Assembly: GCF_001072375.1 (NCBI RefSeq)
Contig: NZ_JVKV01000052.1
Coordinates: 23,334 to 87,333 of the forward strand
DNA from: Streptococcus pseudopneumoniae
Lineage (GTDB): Bacteria > Bacillota > Bacilli > Lactobacillales > Streptococcaceae
Direction of reading: 5' to 3'
DNA length: 64,000 nt
Below, piece by piece: positions 42,392 to 51,989 of the stretch (positions are counted from its first letter, which is position 1; each line of letters starts with the position of its first letter). Made by a program: the position numbers and the translations under genes. The notes below the pieces were generated by a model. The model did no database searches, was not told where the DNA came from, and worked only from the letters and a program-made list of their open reading frames with translations.

Positions 42392-42502
42392 TTCAAATGC
42401 CCCTATTTTATTAAAATGTTTATTATATTGTTATTTTATAAAATTTTACCATATATAGTTTGTATTTTCAAACAATTATATAAATTTTTAAACAAAGATA
42501 AA

Positions 42503-42527
42503 AAGAGCGAGAATTGACCTCGCTCTT
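42503..42527 (-). terminator. Terminator of the aldo/keto reductase gene
   Basis: AAGAGCGAG (42503-42511) pairs with CTCGCTCTT (42519-42527), T run on the minus strand. Confidence 0.88.
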
Positions 42528-42548
42528 GATAGGATAGCGTTTTCGTCT

Positions 42549-43475
42549 CTAAGGCAAGTCATTCCCCGCTGCTAGGTAAATCTCATACCATTCTTTTCGA
42601 GTTAGGTTAACATTATTTGCTTGGCTTGCTTCTATCAAATGTTTAGGGTTAGTTGTTCCTACTACTGCCTGCATCTTAGCTGGATAACGTAACACCCAAG
42701 CAATAGCAATAGCTGATGGGCTCACACCGTATTTTAATGCTAATCGATTGAGGACTTGGTTTAGTTGTTGGAACTTCTCATTGCCGACAAAATTCCCTTT
42801 GAAATATCCGAACTGCAAGACTGACCAGGCCTGAATAACCATGTCGTTTAATTTGCAGTATTCAAAGACGCTACCATCACGCAAAGCTGCCTTGTCACCT
42901 TCCATATTGACATGGAAACCTGATTCAAATCCTGGCGTGAAAGCTGCGCTTAGTTGTAATTGATTGATAGATAAAGGTTGTTTGACCTCTTTCTTCAGTA
43001 ATTCTATCATCATAGGATTTTGATTGGACACACCGAAGTCTCGAACTTTACCTGATTTGTGTAGAATTTCAAAGGCTTGAGCCACTTGATCAGCTTCCAT
43101 CAAAGCATCTGGACGATGGAGAAGCAAGCTATCTAGATAATCAACCTGCAATCTTTTTAGAATCCCGTCTACTGATTCTAAAATATAATCTTTTGAAAAA
43201 TCAAAATAGGTGAATTCTTCAATGCGAATGCCACACTTGGACTGAATCCACATCTTCTCTCGCAGGTCAGGACGATGCTTTAACACTTGACCCAGTAATT
43301 CTTCACAACGACCTCCACCATAGATATCTGCCAAGTCAAAGGTATTGATTCCTACAGATAGGGCTGTTTCAACCAACTCCTCAACCTCTTTAACTGACTT
43401 GTCACTAATTCGCATCATGCCTAGAACGATTTCGGACAATTCTCTTTTCTCCTGACCAAATGGAATGTATTTCAT
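42549..43475 (-). CDS. Aldo/keto reductase
   Basis: 308 residues, (beta/alpha)8 AKR fold. Catalytic tetrad: Asp and Tyr in NTFDLADIYGGG (about residues 45-56), Lys in WIQSKCGI (about 81) and His in LLLHRPDAL (about 118). NADPH-binding end IAWVLRYPAKMQAVVGTTNPKHL. Substrate unknown; YdhF-like. GGAGG precedes the ATG. Confidence 0.9.
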   Translation of the reverse strand: MKYIPFGQEKRELSEIVLGMMRISDKSVKEVEELVETALSVGINTFDLADIYGGGRCEELLGQVLKHRPDLREKMWIQSKCGIRIEEFTYFDFSKDYILESVDGILKRLQVDYLDSLLLHRPDALMEADQVAQAFEILHKSGKVRDFGVSNQNPMMIELLKKEVKQPLSINQLQLSAAFTPGFESGFHVNMEGDKAALRDGSVFEYCKLNDMVIQAWSVLQFGYFKGNFVGNEKFQQLNQVLNRLALKYGVSPSAIAIAWVLRYPAKMQAVVGTTNPKHLIEASQANNVNLTRKEWYEIYLAAGNDLP

Positions 43476-43544
43476 GGCAATTTCCTCCGTTTTTCTTCAT
43501 TATAAAGCAGAATGACACTTTTATCAACTGCTATCTCACAAAAG

Positions 43545-43572
43545 AAAAGAACCAGTTTAAACTGGTTCTTTT
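43545..43572 (-). terminator. Terminator of metG
   Basis: A 28-bp perfect palindrome: AAAAGAACCAGTTT (43545-43558) and its complement (43559-43572). Confidence 0.9.
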
Positions 43573-43578
43573 TAAATC

Positions 43579-45576
43579 TTACCCAATCACACTTCCGTTT
43601 GGTACAGCTGGATCAACTGTTAGAAGGGTTAATTTGCCATCATGTTCAGCTGAGAGAATCATCCCTTGGCTGACATATTTTTTCATCATCTTACGTGGTT
43701 TGAGGTTGGCAACGATTTGGACTTTCTTGCCGACCAATTCTTGTTCGTTTGGATAGTATTTCGCAATACCAGAAAGGATTTGACGATCTTCACCATCTCC
43801 AGCATCAAGGCGGAATTGAAGCAACTTATCAGAACCTTCCACTTTAGACACTTCTTTGACTTCTGCGACACGTATTTCAACCTTGTCAAAGTCTTCAAAC
43901 TTGATTTCTTCCTTGTTGAGTTTGAGTTCGACTTCATCTGGATTCCATTCTTTCTCGACGGCTGGCTTGTTGCCTTCCATTTGTTCCTTGATATAGGCGA
44001 TTTCTTCTTCCATATCGAGACGTGGGAAGATTGGTGTTCCTTTGGCAACTACTGTTACACCTGCAGGGAAATCAGCTAGGCTCAAGTTTTCAAGGCTAGA
44101 AACTTCTGCTAGACCAAGTTGTGTCAAGACTGCACGACTGGTTTCTATCATAAATGGCTCAATCAAGTGGGCTACGACACGAAGGCTAGCTGCCAAGTGG
44201 CTCATCACACTTGCCAATTGCTCACGGTGCGCTTCGTCCTTAGCCAGTACCCATGGAGCTGTCTCATCGATGTATTTATTGGTACGTGAGATAAGAGTCC
44301 AGACTGCTTCAAGCGCACGTGGGTAGTCAACTGCTTCCATGTAGGTATGGTAGTTAGCGATTGATTGTTCTGCCACTTGAGCAAGTTCATTGTCAAAGTC
44401 TGTTACACCTTCTACATAGGCAGGGATTTGACCATCAAAGTACTTGTTAATCATTGAAACCGTACGGTTGAGGAGGTTTCCGAGGTCATTTGCCAATTCA
44501 TAGTTGATACGACCCACATAGTCCTCTGGAGTGAAGGTTCCGTCTGAACCAACTGGAAGGCTACGCATGAGGTAGTAACGAAGTGGATCGAGACCATAGC
44601 GCTCTACCAACATTTCAGGATAAACGACATTCCCTTTAGACTTAGACATCTTGCCGTCTTTCATGACAAACCAACCATGAGCAATCAAACGTTCTGGTAA
44701 CTTGATATCGAGCATCATGAGCAAGATTGGCCAGTAGATGGAGTGGAAACGGAGAATATCTTTTCCGACCATGTGGAAGACTGTTCCGTTCCAGAACTTG
44801 TCAAAGTTAGCATGATCGTCTTGACCATAACCAAGAGCAGTCGCATAGTTAAGAAGGGCATCAATCCAAACATAGACAACGTGTTTTGGATTAGATGGGA
44901 CTGGAACTCCCCATGTAAAGGTTGTACGAGAAACCGCTAAGTCTTCCAAACCTGGCTCAATGAAGTTACGCAACATTTCATTAAGACGACCATCTGGAGT
45001 GATGAAATCAGGGTGCGATTTGAAAAATTCGACCAAGCGGTCTTGGTATTTGCTGAGGCGAAGGAAGTAAGATTCTTCTGAAACCCATTCAACCTCGTGA
45101 CCTGATGGAGCGATACCACCCGTCACATTTCCAGATTCGTCACGGAATACTTCTGCCAGCTGGCTTTCTGTAAAGAATTCCTCATCTGATACTGAATACC
45201 AACCAGAGTATTCTCCCAAGTAGATGTCATCTTGAGCAAGCAAACGTTCAAAGACTTGAGCCACTACTTTTTCATGGTAGTCATCAGTTGTACGGATAAA
45301 TTTATCATATGAGATATCGAGTAATTGCCAGAGTTCTTTAACACCAACTGCCATTCCGTCAACATAGGCTTGTGGTGTAATCCCAGCTTCTTCTGCTTTT
45401 TGTTGAATCTTTTGACCATGCTCATCCAGACCTGTCAAATAAAAGACATCGTAGCCCATAAGGCGTTTGTAGCGAGCTAAGACATCACAAGCGATGGTAG
45501 TGTAGGCAGAACCGATATGAAGTTTACCAGATGGATAGTAAATCGGTGTTGTAATATAAAAATTCTTTTCAGACAT
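43579..45576 (-). CDS. metG: Methionyl-tRNA synthetase
   Basis: 665 residues, class I aminoacyl-tRNA synthetase charging tRNA-Met. HIGH-type motif GKLHIGSAY (about residues 15-23) and KMSKSKGN (about 300) are intact; the C-terminal 110 residues are the EMAP/Trbp111-like tRNA-binding domain ([14 protein letters not shown]...[15 protein letters not shown]). ATG 45576 follows AAAGGAAA; the frame is open upstream. No T-box leader was seen. Confidence 0.97.
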   Translation of the reverse strand: MSEKNFYITTPIYYPSGKLHIGSAYTTIACDVLARYKRLMGYDVFYLTGLDEHGQKIQQKAEEAGITPQAYVDGMAVGVKELWQLLDISYDKFIRTTDDYHEKVVAQVFERLLAQDDIYLGEYSGWYSVSDEEFFTESQLAEVFRDESGNVTGGIAPSGHEVEWVSEESYFLRLSKYQDRLVEFFKSHPDFITPDGRLNEMLRNFIEPGLEDLAVSRTTFTWGVPVPSNPKHVVYVWIDALLNYATALGYGQDDHANFDKFWNGTVFHMVGKDILRFHSIYWPILLMMLDIKLPERLIAHGWFVMKDGKMSKSKGNVVYPEMLVERYGLDPLRYYLMRSLPVGSDGTFTPEDYVGRINYELANDLGNLLNRTVSMINKYFDGQIPAYVEGVTDFDNELAQVAEQSIANYHTYMEAVDYPRALEAVWTLISRTNKYIDETAPWVLAKDEAHREQLASVMSHLAASLRVVAHLIEPFMIETSRAVLTQLGLAEVSSLENLSLADFPAGVTVVAKGTPIFPRLDMEEEIAYIKEQMEGNKPAVEKEWNPDEVELKLNKEEIKFEDFDKVEIRVAEVKEVSKVEGSDKLLQFRLDAGDGEDRQILSGIAKYYPNEQELVGKKVQIVANLKPRKMMKKYVSQGMILSAEHDGKLTLLTVDPAVPNGSVIG

Positions 45577-45666
45577 AATATTTCCTTTCCAGGCTAATGA
45601 AACCTGTTTTTCTAACACTTCATTATACCATATTTTGATGATTTTCAATAAGGAAATCCATACAAA

Positions 45667-45694
45667 AACAAGACAGACTGTTGTCCATCTTGTT
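45667..45694 (-). terminator. Terminator of the efflux pump operon
   Basis: AACAAGA (45667-45673) pairs with TCTTGTT (45688-45694) with an inner GAC/GTC; TTTTTG follows on the minus strand. Confidence 0.75.
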
Positions 45695-45710
45695 TTTCAT
45701 CTTGATTATC

Positions 45711-46970
45711 TTATTCATAGCGAAGAGCTTCAATCGGATCTAGCTTAGAAGCTTTATTGGCTGGTAGAACTCCGAAAATCATACCGATGCCAGCTGAGAC
45801 CGCTAAACTAAATAGAGCGATTGGGATGGATACTCCAACTTCTATTCCTGCAATCAAGTTTTGAAGAAGAACACCTGCAAGCATGGTCACTCCTGCAGCA
45901 AGCAGAAGACCGATGACCCCACCTAATAAGGTTAAAATCATGGATTCAATCAAAAATTGAACCAGAATATTCCCACGCGTTGCTCCTAGTGCTTTACGTA
46001 GACCAATCTCACGAGTACGTTCTGTCACTGAAACGAGCATAATGTTCATAACACCAGTACCACCGACAAAAAGGGAAATCCCTGCAATGGCACTAATAAT
46101 CGTTGTTATGAAGCCAAAGAGTTGTTGAACTTCTTGGAAGGCTGCAGACGCATCTGCAACTTGATATTCCCCTTGTTGAAGACCTGCAATCTCTGTCATT
46201 CTTCTTGCCAACTCTGGTCCTAAGGTCTGGGTTAAGCTAGTATCATTGACACGGAAGACAATATTTGAAATCTCATCTGTGTTAAAATTAGCTGCTAAGG
46301 AAATATTGGTCGTGATTGGTAGTCCTCCGACTCCAAATGTTTTCGCAGCCTTAGCTTCCTTACTTGCATAAACACCAATAACACGGTAACTAATTTCATT
46401 TACTTCAACAATTTGGTTGAGAGCTTCTTGTGCTGAACCAAAAAGGCTATTGGCTAGTTCTTCATCTAGGATAATCACACTTGCGAAATCCTTATAATCT
46501 TGCGCTCTAAGGCCACGACCTACAATGATTTCATTTTCGACCGCATCCATATAGGTGACATTCCCACCCGTCATGTTAGCGTGTTCGACCTTTTTATCCT
46601 TATAAGTCAAGGTCACATTGGCTGAGTTGGTCACATAGTAGCTATCCACTCCCTTGAGCTTAGCAGCTTCCTTAACCCAAGCTTCTTGTGGTTTTGGAGG
46701 TTCAACAAAAACATCTTCCTCTTTACCAGACAGGGTTAGAGCAGATTGCTTCTGGGTGAAGGAACCGTCCTTGCTCTTGGTAGGTGAGAAAAAGACATGA
46801 ATGTCCTTCTGAGACTTGGTCATATTTTTATTGACCTGGCGAGACATAGAGTCACCCAAGGCCATGATAACGACAACGGAGGATACACCTATGATAATCC
46901 CGATCATGGTCAAGAAAGAACGCATCTTGTGGGCCATAATGGATGAAAAGGCAAATTTCAGATTCTGCAT
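45711..46970 (-). CDS. MacB-like ABC efflux permease
   Basis: 419 residues. FtsX/MacB permease: helix 1 at about residues 16-38 (FLTMIGIIIGVSSVVVIMAL), an extracellular MacB_PCD domain of about 230 residues, then three helices (about 285-308, 335-365, 380-405) ending NKASKLDPIEALRYE. No ATPase is fused. It works with the two genes upstream as a tripartite pump; the pneumococcal orthologue (Spr0693-0695 set) is known structurally and is linked to bacitracin/antimicrobial peptide export. Confidence 0.93.
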   Translation of the reverse strand: MQNLKFAFSSIMAHKMRSFLTMIGIIIGVSSVVVIMALGDSMSRQVNKNMTKSQKDIHVFFSPTKSKDGSFTQKQSALTLSGKEEDVFVEPPKPQEAWVKEAAKLKGVDSYYVTNSANVTLTYKDKKVEHANMTGGNVTYMDAVENEIIVGRGLRAQDYKDFASVIILDEELANSLFGSAQEALNQIVEVNEISYRVIGVYASKEAKAAKTFGVGGLPITTNISLAANFNTDEISNIVFRVNDTSLTQTLGPELARRMTEIAGLQQGEYQVADASAAFQEVQQLFGFITTIISAIAGISLFVGGTGVMNIMLVSVTERTREIGLRKALGATRGNILVQFLIESMILTLLGGVIGLLLAAGVTMLAGVLLQNLIAGIEVGVSIPIALFSLAVSAGIGMIFGVLPANKASKLDPIEALRYE

Positions 46971-46971
46971 C

Positions 46972-47673
46972 TTAGTTTTCCTCCTTTTCTACGAGACCAC
47001 TATCAGATGAAATGACGCCATCACGAATGACAATCTGACGCTTGGCGTAAGCAGCGATTTCAGGCTCATGCGTAACCATAATGATGGTTTTTCCTTCTTT
47101 ATTTAATTCAACTAAGAGTTGCATAATCTGATTTCCAGTTTTAGTATCCAAAGCTCCAGTAGGCTCATCTGCTAAGATGATTGAAGGATTGTTGACCAAT
47201 GCACGCGCAATGGCAACCCTTTGCTTCTGACCACCTGACAACTCCGAAGGTAAATGATGGCTACGCTCGGTCAGTTCAACCTTTTCCAGATATTCTTCTG
47301 CTAATTTGCGACGTTTTGAAGCTGAAACTCCAGCATAAATCAAGGGCAATTCTACGTTTTGAAGAGCATTAAGCTTGGACAAGAGAAAGAATTGTTGAAA
47401 GACGAAGCCGATTTCCTGATTTCGAACCTTGGCTAATTGTTTTTCACCCAAACCAGCCACTTCTTTTCCATCTAGAAAATACTGACCACTTGTAGGGGTA
47501 TCCAACATACCAATAGTATTCATGAGGGTAGACTTCCCTGAACCAGATGGTCCCATGATAGCCACGAATTCTCCCTCGTGAACTTCAAGGTTAATGTTTT
47601 TGAGAACTTGAAGCTCTTGATCACCATTTCGATAACTACGGCAGATATTTTTGAGGCTAATTAGTTGCTTCAT
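46972..47673 (-). CDS. MacB-type ABC ATP-binding protein
   Basis: 233 residues. Walker A GPSGSGKST (about residues 41-49), signature LSGGQKQRVAIARAL, Walker B IILADEPTGALD and switch HE in VTHEPE. The LolD/MacB class of ATPase. It overlaps the adaptor gene by 17 bases and lies one base before the permease gene. Confidence 0.94.
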   Translation of the reverse strand: MKQLISLKNICRSYRNGDQELQVLKNINLEVHEGEFVAIMGPSGSGKSTLMNTIGMLDTPTSGQYFLDGKEVAGLGEKQLAKVRNQEIGFVFQQFFLLSKLNALQNVELPLIYAGVSASKRRKLAEEYLEKVELTERSHHLPSELSGGQKQRVAIARALVNNPSIILADEPTGALDTKTGNQIMQLLVELNKEGKTIIMVTHEPEIAAYAKRQIVIRDGVISSDSGLVEKEEN

Positions 47674-48844
47674 CAGTCTTCACCTCTTTTCCTTCTTGCA
47701 AGGAAGCTGTCGGATTACTGATGACTTTTGCTCCATCTGTCAGACCAGATGTGATTTCTTGGTTTTCTGCATCTGCATTGCCCAATCCAACTTCAACTTT
47801 TTTGGCCTTTTGATTTTCATCAAGAATCCAAACATAGTTTTTATCTTCTTCCATGACTACGCTCGAGATTGGAACTATCAATGCTTTACTAGTACTTTTC
47901 ACTTCGACACTGACTGTAAAGCCCTGTTTCAAGTCACCGATTTCACTAGTTACATCGACTGTATATGGGTATTTAGAACCTGTGTTTGAACCAGCTAAGC
48001 TACTGCTTGCTTCACTGTTATTTTTTGGATAATTTGAAATATAGCTAATCTTACCATTCCAAGTTTTATCTGGATAAACTTTAGAAGTGAAAGTTACTTC
48101 TTGACCTACAGATAGATTGGCAAGGTTGTATTCAGAGAGCTCCCCCTTGACCTGCAAATTATCGTTACTTACGATATGTACCAATACTTGACTATTTCCT
48201 GTTGGAGATTTTGAAATGTTACGATTCACTTCAACAACTGTTCCCTCTACATTACTCAATACCGTAGCAGCATTCAACTGGGCTTGAGCTTTTTCGAGTT
48301 GCGCTTCTGCATCTGCACGCACATCACGAGCATCGCTGATTTGAGAATCAATAGCAGCTGTAGCAGAACCGGATGACTGAGCTGGCGCTTGTCCAGTTGC
48401 TCCTTCTAGACCTGCTTGCGGAAGGCTAGGTGTTGCTGCAGCGGTATTTCGAGACTCATTCAGTTCATTGATATGACGATCAGCTTTAGCAACAGCACGA
48501 CTGGCAGCATCATAGGCAGCCTGGGCTTCTGTGCTACTATACTTGACAAGAGCCTGTCCTTCGCTGACCTGATCTCCAACAGAAACCAAGACCTCGTCCA
48601 AGTCACCCTTACTTGCATCATAATAGATGTATTGTTCATTCTGAGCAGTAACACTCCCCGATAGGAGAACTGAAGATGCCACAGACCCCTCTTTAGCAAG
48701 GACAATCTTAGCAGTTTCATCTTTTGCTGCAGCTTGATTTGGTTGTCTTAACAGAAGAACAGCAGCTGCACCCACTACAAGAACTGACGCCACTCCAATA
48801 GCAGTAAATAAAGGCCATTTCTTAGCTTTTGACTTTCTTTTCAT
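47657..48844 (-). CDS. Efflux pump membrane-fusion (adaptor) protein
   Basis: 395 residues, HlyD/MacA family. A basic N-terminus and one membrane helix (about residues 10-30), then lipoyl and coiled-coil hairpin regions (YYDASKGDLDEVLVSVGDQVSEGQALVKY; AQAAYDAASRAVAKADRHINELNESR) and a beta-barrel end (VVMEEDKNYVWILDENQKAKKVEVGLG). ATG 48844 follows AGAGGT. First gene of the pump operon; it links permease to the exterior of a Gram-positive envelope. Confidence 0.93.
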   Translation of the reverse strand: MKRKSKAKKWPLFTAIGVASVLVVGAAAVLLLRQPNQAAAKDETAKIVLAKEGSVASSVLLSGSVTAQNEQYIYYDASKGDLDEVLVSVGDQVSEGQALVKYSSTEAQAAYDAASRAVAKADRHINELNESRNTAAATPSLPQAGLEGATGQAPAQSSGSATAAIDSQISDARDVRADAEAQLEKAQAQLNAATVLSNVEGTVVEVNRNISKSPTGNSQVLVHIVSNDNLQVKGELSEYNLANLSVGQEVTFTSKVYPDKTWNGKISYISNYPKNNSEASSSLAGSNTGSKYPYTVDVTSEIGDLKQGFTVSVEVKSTSKALIVPISSVVMEEDKNYVWILDENQKAKKVEVGLGNADAENQEITSGLTDGAKVISNPTASLQEGKEVKTDEATN

Positions 48845-49083
48845 AGCAATACCTCTTTTATAAATATATATGTTAAGATTATAGCACATATCCTAAAAAT
48901 GGACAATTTATTTCTCATTATCCAAAAACATTTGCTAAATCTTTTATTGTTGTATTAGTTATATAATACACTTTCTTTTTTATTTTTGCAAGCATTTTCT
49001 TAAAAATTTTAAACGTAGCAGATTTTTGCATTAACCTCCAAAAAAAGATAGAATATGACTAGAAAATAACAAAGGAGCTTTCT

Positions 49084-50430
49084 ATGAGAGAATACGATAT
49101 TATCGCCATTGGAGGAGGTAGCGGAGGTATTGCTACCATGAATCGTGCTGGTGAACATGGTGCTAAAGCGGCAGTGATTGAGGAAAAGAAATTAGGTGGA
49201 ACCTGTGTCAATATTGGCTGCGTTCCTAAGAAAATCATGTGGTACGGAGCTCAAATCGCAGAGAGCATCCACAAATATGGACTTGACTATGGTTTTACAA
49301 GTACTGGTAATGAATTTGATTATGCAACACTTCGGAAAAATCGTGAAGCCTATATTGATCGTGCTCGCTCTTCTTATGGTGGAAGCTTCAAGCGTAACGG
49401 AGTTGATTTGATTGAAGGACGCGCCGAGTTCGTTGACGCTCATACAGTCAGTGTCAATGGAGAGTTGATCCGTGCTAAACACATCGTGATTGCAACTGGG
49501 GCCCATCCTCATATCCCTGCCATTCCTGGTGCTGAACTGGGTGGTAGTTCTGATGATGTCTTTGCTTGGGAAAAGTTGCCAGATTCTGTAGCCATTCTGG
49601 GTGCTGGTTACATTGCTGTCGAATTGGCTGGCGTGCTCCATACTCTTGGTGTACAGACTGATTTATTCGTCCGTCGTGAGCGTCCACTTCGTGGATTTGA
49701 TAGCTATATTGTTGAGAGTCTAGTTCAAGAAATGGCCAACACTGGATTAAACCTCCACACCCATAAGGTTCCTGCTAAACTTGAAGAAACTGAACAAGGC
49801 ATTACCATTCATTTCGAAGATGGTAGTACTCATACTGCCAGTCAAGTTATCTGGGCAACTGGTCGCCGTCCAAACGTTGAAGGACTCCAGCTAGAAAAGG
49901 CAGGCGTTACTCTCAATGAACGTGGTTTCATCCAAGTTGACGAATACCAAAACACAGTCGTTGACGGTATCCACGCTCTTGGCGATGTCACAGGTGAAAA
50001 AGAACTGACTCCTGTTGCTATCAAGGCTGGACGTACCCTATCCGAAAGACTTTTCAACGGTAAAACCAATGCCAAAATGGACTACACTACTATTCCAACT
50101 GTTGTCTTCTCACACCCAGCTATCGGAACTGTCGGTCTGACTGAGGAAGAAGCTATCAAAGAGTATGGACAAGAAAACATTAAAGTCTATACTTCAAAAT
50201 TTGCTTCTATGTATTCAGCAGTTACCAGCCACCGTCAAGAAGCTCGCTTCAAGCTCGTTACAGCAGGTGCAGATGAAAAGGTCGTTGGCCTTCATGGCAT
50301 CGGCTACGGCGTTGATGAAATGATTCAAGGTTTTGCAGTAGCAATCAAGATGGGAGCTACAAAAGCTGACTTTGATGCGACAGTCGCTATCCATCCAACT
50401 GGCTCAGAAGAGTTTGTGACTATGCGTTAA
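49084..50430 (+). CDS. gor: Glutathione reductase
   Basis: 448 residues, pyridine nucleotide-disulphide oxidoreductase. FAD motif [17 protein letters not shown], redox disulphide [13 protein letters not shown] (about residues 38-50), NADPH motif [13 protein letters not shown] (about 173), and C-terminal [12 protein letters not shown] with the catalytic His. Keeps imported glutathione reduced; streptococci of this group take it up rather than make it. AAAGGAG precedes the ATG. Confidence 0.96.
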   Translation: MREYDIIAIGGGSGGIATMNRAGEHGAKAAVIEEKKLGGTCVNIGCVPKKIMWYGAQIAESIHKYGLDYGFTSTGNEFDYATLRKNREAYIDRARSSYGGSFKRNGVDLIEGRAEFVDAHTVSVNGELIRAKHIVIATGAHPHIPAIPGAELGGSSDDVFAWEKLPDSVAILGAGYIAVELAGVLHTLGVQTDLFVRRERPLRGFDSYIVESLVQEMANTGLNLHTHKVPAKLEETEQGITIHFEDGSTHTASQVIWATGRRPNVEGLQLEKAGVTLNERGFIQVDEYQNTVVDGIHALGDVTGEKELTPVAIKAGRTLSERLFNGKTNAKMDYTTIPTVVFSHPAIGTVGLTEEEAIKEYGQENIKVYTSKFASMYSAVTSHRQEARFKLVTAGADEKVVGLHGIGYGVDEMIQGFAVAIKMGATKADFDATVAIHPTGSEEFVTMR

Positions 50431-50461
50431 TAATTTTAAATGAGATCATCTCGGTCATTCA

Positions 50462-50508
50462 GATTGAAGAAAAAGTCTATTTTGGACCATTTTCTTCAAT
50501 CTTTTTCT
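50462..50508 (+). terminator. Terminator of gor
   Basis: GATTGAAGAAAA (50462-50473) pairs with TTTTCTTCAATC (50490-50501), followed by TTTTTC. Confidence 0.88.
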
Positions 50509-50641
50509 TTTACTAGAGCAAATTAGAGAACTCTTTTCCATCAGGATTCCTAAGGTTTATTCACCATATGGTAGCCAAGCTCCATAAGGGTAATCTGTGT
50601 TCTGAAAAAAATCCTAGCCGACTTTTTTGTCTAAATCGGCC

Positions 50642-50657
50642 GTTACAATTTTGTAAC
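50642..50657. promoter_or_regulatory. 16-bp perfect palindrome
   Basis: GTTACAATTTTGTAAC lies 19 bases upstream of the bioY -35. It does not fit the CopY (TACAnnTGTA) spacing. Candidate operator for an unknown dimeric regulator. Confidence 0.4.
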
Positions 50658-50675
50658 CTTTATTTTTAAAACAGG

Positions 50676-50736
50676 TTGACAATTATGTTTCTTAAAGTAT
50701 AATAGTTACTATAAATTACAAAAGAGGTTAACTATT
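50676..50736 (+). promoter_or_regulatory. bioY promoter with BirA-like operator
   Basis: -35 TTGACA (50676-50681), 16-base spacer, -10 TATAAT (50698-50703). The inverted repeat AATAGTTAC (50701-50709) and GGTTAACTATT (50726-50736) starts on the -10 and ends at the ATG, covering the ribosome binding site. This resembles the biotin-repressor (BirA) half-sites of Firmicutes. Confidence 0.6.
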
Positions 50737-51276
50737 ATGAAAAAAGCACATATTTACGCTATTCCAGCTATCGGGGCTGCTCTGATTGCAGTATTAGCCC
50801 AAATTAGTATCCCAATTGGACCTGTACCATTTACTCTGCAAAACTTTGCTATCGGTCTCATTGCTACTGTTTTTCGACCAAGGGAAGCTGTTCTCTCTGT
50901 TGGACTCTATCTCTTACTGGGTGCTATTGGTCTTCCTGTCTTTGCTGGTGGAGGAGCTGGTTTCCATGTTTTAGTAGGACCAAGCGCTGGTTATCTTTGG
51001 TTTGACCTAGTCTATGCAGGACTTGCATCTTATCTAACACACACAAATAGTGGTGTTGTACGTATTTTCCTAGCCAATCTCTTAGGGGATTGCCTTGTCT
51101 TTGTCGGTGGTATTCTCAGCCTCCACTTCCTTACTGGTATGCCTATTGACAAGGCTCTCGCTGTCGGTGTGCTTCCCTTTATCATTCCTGATCTTGCAAA
51201 AATTATTGCCATTAGTTTTATCGGACGACCACTCCTTCAACGACTCCATACTCAATCCTATTTTTCAAGCAAATAA
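50737..51276 (+). CDS. bioY: Biotin transporter substrate-binding subunit BioY
   Basis: 179 residues, six hydrophobic segments. S-component of an ECF vitamin importer, capturing biotin in the membrane and sharing a general ECF module encoded elsewhere. Family motifs: ISIPIGPVPFTLQNFAIGL (residues 23-41) and GLPVFAGGGAGFHVLVGPSAGYLWF (about 64-88). AGAGG precedes the ATG, inside the putative operator. No biotin synthesis genes are near, consistent with biotin auxotrophy. Confidence 0.95.
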   Translation: MKKAHIYAIPAIGAALIAVLAQISIPIGPVPFTLQNFAIGLIATVFRPREAVLSVGLYLLLGAIGLPVFAGGGAGFHVLVGPSAGYLWFDLVYAGLASYLTHTNSGVVRIFLANLLGDCLVFVGGILSLHFLTGMPIDKALAVGVLPFIIPDLAKIIAISFIGRPLLQRLHTQSYFSSK

Positions 51277-51306
51277 AAAGAGGCCGGGTTTTTCCCAGCT
51301 TCTTTT
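51275..51306 (+). terminator. Terminator of bioY
   Basis: Imperfect stem AAAAGAGGCCGGG / CCCAGCTTCTTTT around TTTTT; probably bidirectional towards the YdbC gene. Confidence 0.65.
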
Positions 51307-51327
51307 GGATTATTCTTACATGATTGC

Positions 51328-51543
51328 TTATTGATTCTTAAAGGCATCGACCATCACTTGAAACTCCTCGTTTGAAAGGGTGATTCCTTTCCCCATCTTA
51401 GTGTGGTCTGGACTCCAAGCACGAATGTCAAACTTTGCTGGTGCTCCATTAAAGCTGACACGATTGATTTCCTTGGTCCAACCTTTTTCATTCTCTGAGA
51501 GCGTAAGTAAGTGTTCTTCGATTTCAAATGTAAATTCTGCCAT
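51328..51543 (-). CDS. YdbC/PC4-like ssDNA-binding protein, competence-regulated
   Basis: 71 residues. FTFEIEEHLLTLSENEKGWTKEINRVSFNGAPAKFDIRAWSPDHTKMGKGITLSNEEF matches the YdbC family, whose Lactococcus member has the fold of the transcription cofactor PC4 and binds single-stranded DNA. AAAGGAG precedes the ATG. A perfect ComX (cin) box lies 32 bases upstream, and I recall the pneumococcal orthologue (SP_0782) among late competence genes. It may protect or process incoming DNA strands. Confidence 0.88.
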   Translation of the reverse strand: MAEFTFEIEEHLLTLSENEKGWTKEINRVSFNGAPAKFDIRAWSPDHTKMGKGITLSNEEFQVMVDAFKNQ

Positions 51544-51574
51544 TGTATTCTCCTTTTGATTGTCTTCACTTGAT

Positions 51575-51582
51575 TATTCGTA
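51575..51582 (-). promoter_or_regulatory. ComX competence box (TACGAATA)
   Basis: On the minus strand TTTTACGAATAATC contains the exact cin-box core TACGAATA with its T-rich lead, 32 bases before the YdbC start. It would be read by the alternative sigma factor ComX. Confidence 0.8.
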
Positions 51583-51638
51583 AAATCTTGTAGATTTTTT
51601 TAAAATTGTATATAATGGTAAAAAGAAGGGAGGCTCCG

Positions 51639-51959
51639 ATGAAAGATTTATTTAAACACATTCAACAAAAGTTCCAAAGCTTTCTCGACGGGCGAGAAGA
51701 ACCAGATCATTCCAAAGCCGACTCCCTGACAAGTGCCATTAAAGAGGCGCTCCTAAAAAAAACTGCTGTCCACATTATTTTTTCAGATACAAGTTTTACA
51801 GGGGATATCATCAAATATGATACGGACCGCCAGCAAATTATCGTTAAAAATTTTGCAAAAAATGTGACCCGCATTATTCGAATCCCAGATATTCGGAAAG
51901 TGAGTTTTGTTCCCTCAACCGTCCAAACTGCCCAAAAAAATCGATTTAAGAAAGAGTGA
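51639..51959 (+). CDS. Hypothetical protein with Sm-like C-terminal part
   Basis: 106 residues. Start at 51639 after GGGAGG; the frame is open upstream into the promoter (TATAAT near 51610). The N-terminal 35 residues are helical and charged. About residues 40-90 (VHIIFSDTSFTGDIIKYDTDRQQIIVKN...IRIPDIRKVSFV) have the five-strand look of an Sm/YolD-like barrel. Function unknown. It is divergent from the competence-regulated YdbC gene. Confidence 0.7.
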   Translation: MKDLFKHIQQKFQSFLDGREEPDHSKADSLTSAIKEALLKKTAVHIIFSDTSFTGDIIKYDTDRQQIIVKNFAKNVTRIIRIPDIRKVSFVPSTVQTAQKNRFKKE

Positions 51960-51985
51960 GATGAGTTTTCTTCATCTCACTCTTT
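51951..51985. terminator. Bidirectional terminator
   Basis: AAAGAGTGAGATGA (51951-51964) pairs with TCATCTCACTCTTT (51972-51985); it includes the stop codon. Confidence 0.9.
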
Positions 51986-51989
51986 TCTA

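Larger units (their letters stand above)
50431..50736 (+). other. 306-base gor-bioY gap
   Basis: Contains the gor terminator, an imperfect GCCGA/TCGGC hairpin near 50611-50640, the 16-bp palindrome at 50642-50657 and the bioY promoter/operator. Bases about 50510-50600 show nothing I can support. Confidence 0.5.

Noticed and set aside
45577..45666. T-box leader of metG
   Set aside because: The gap is too short and lacks the T-box consensus.
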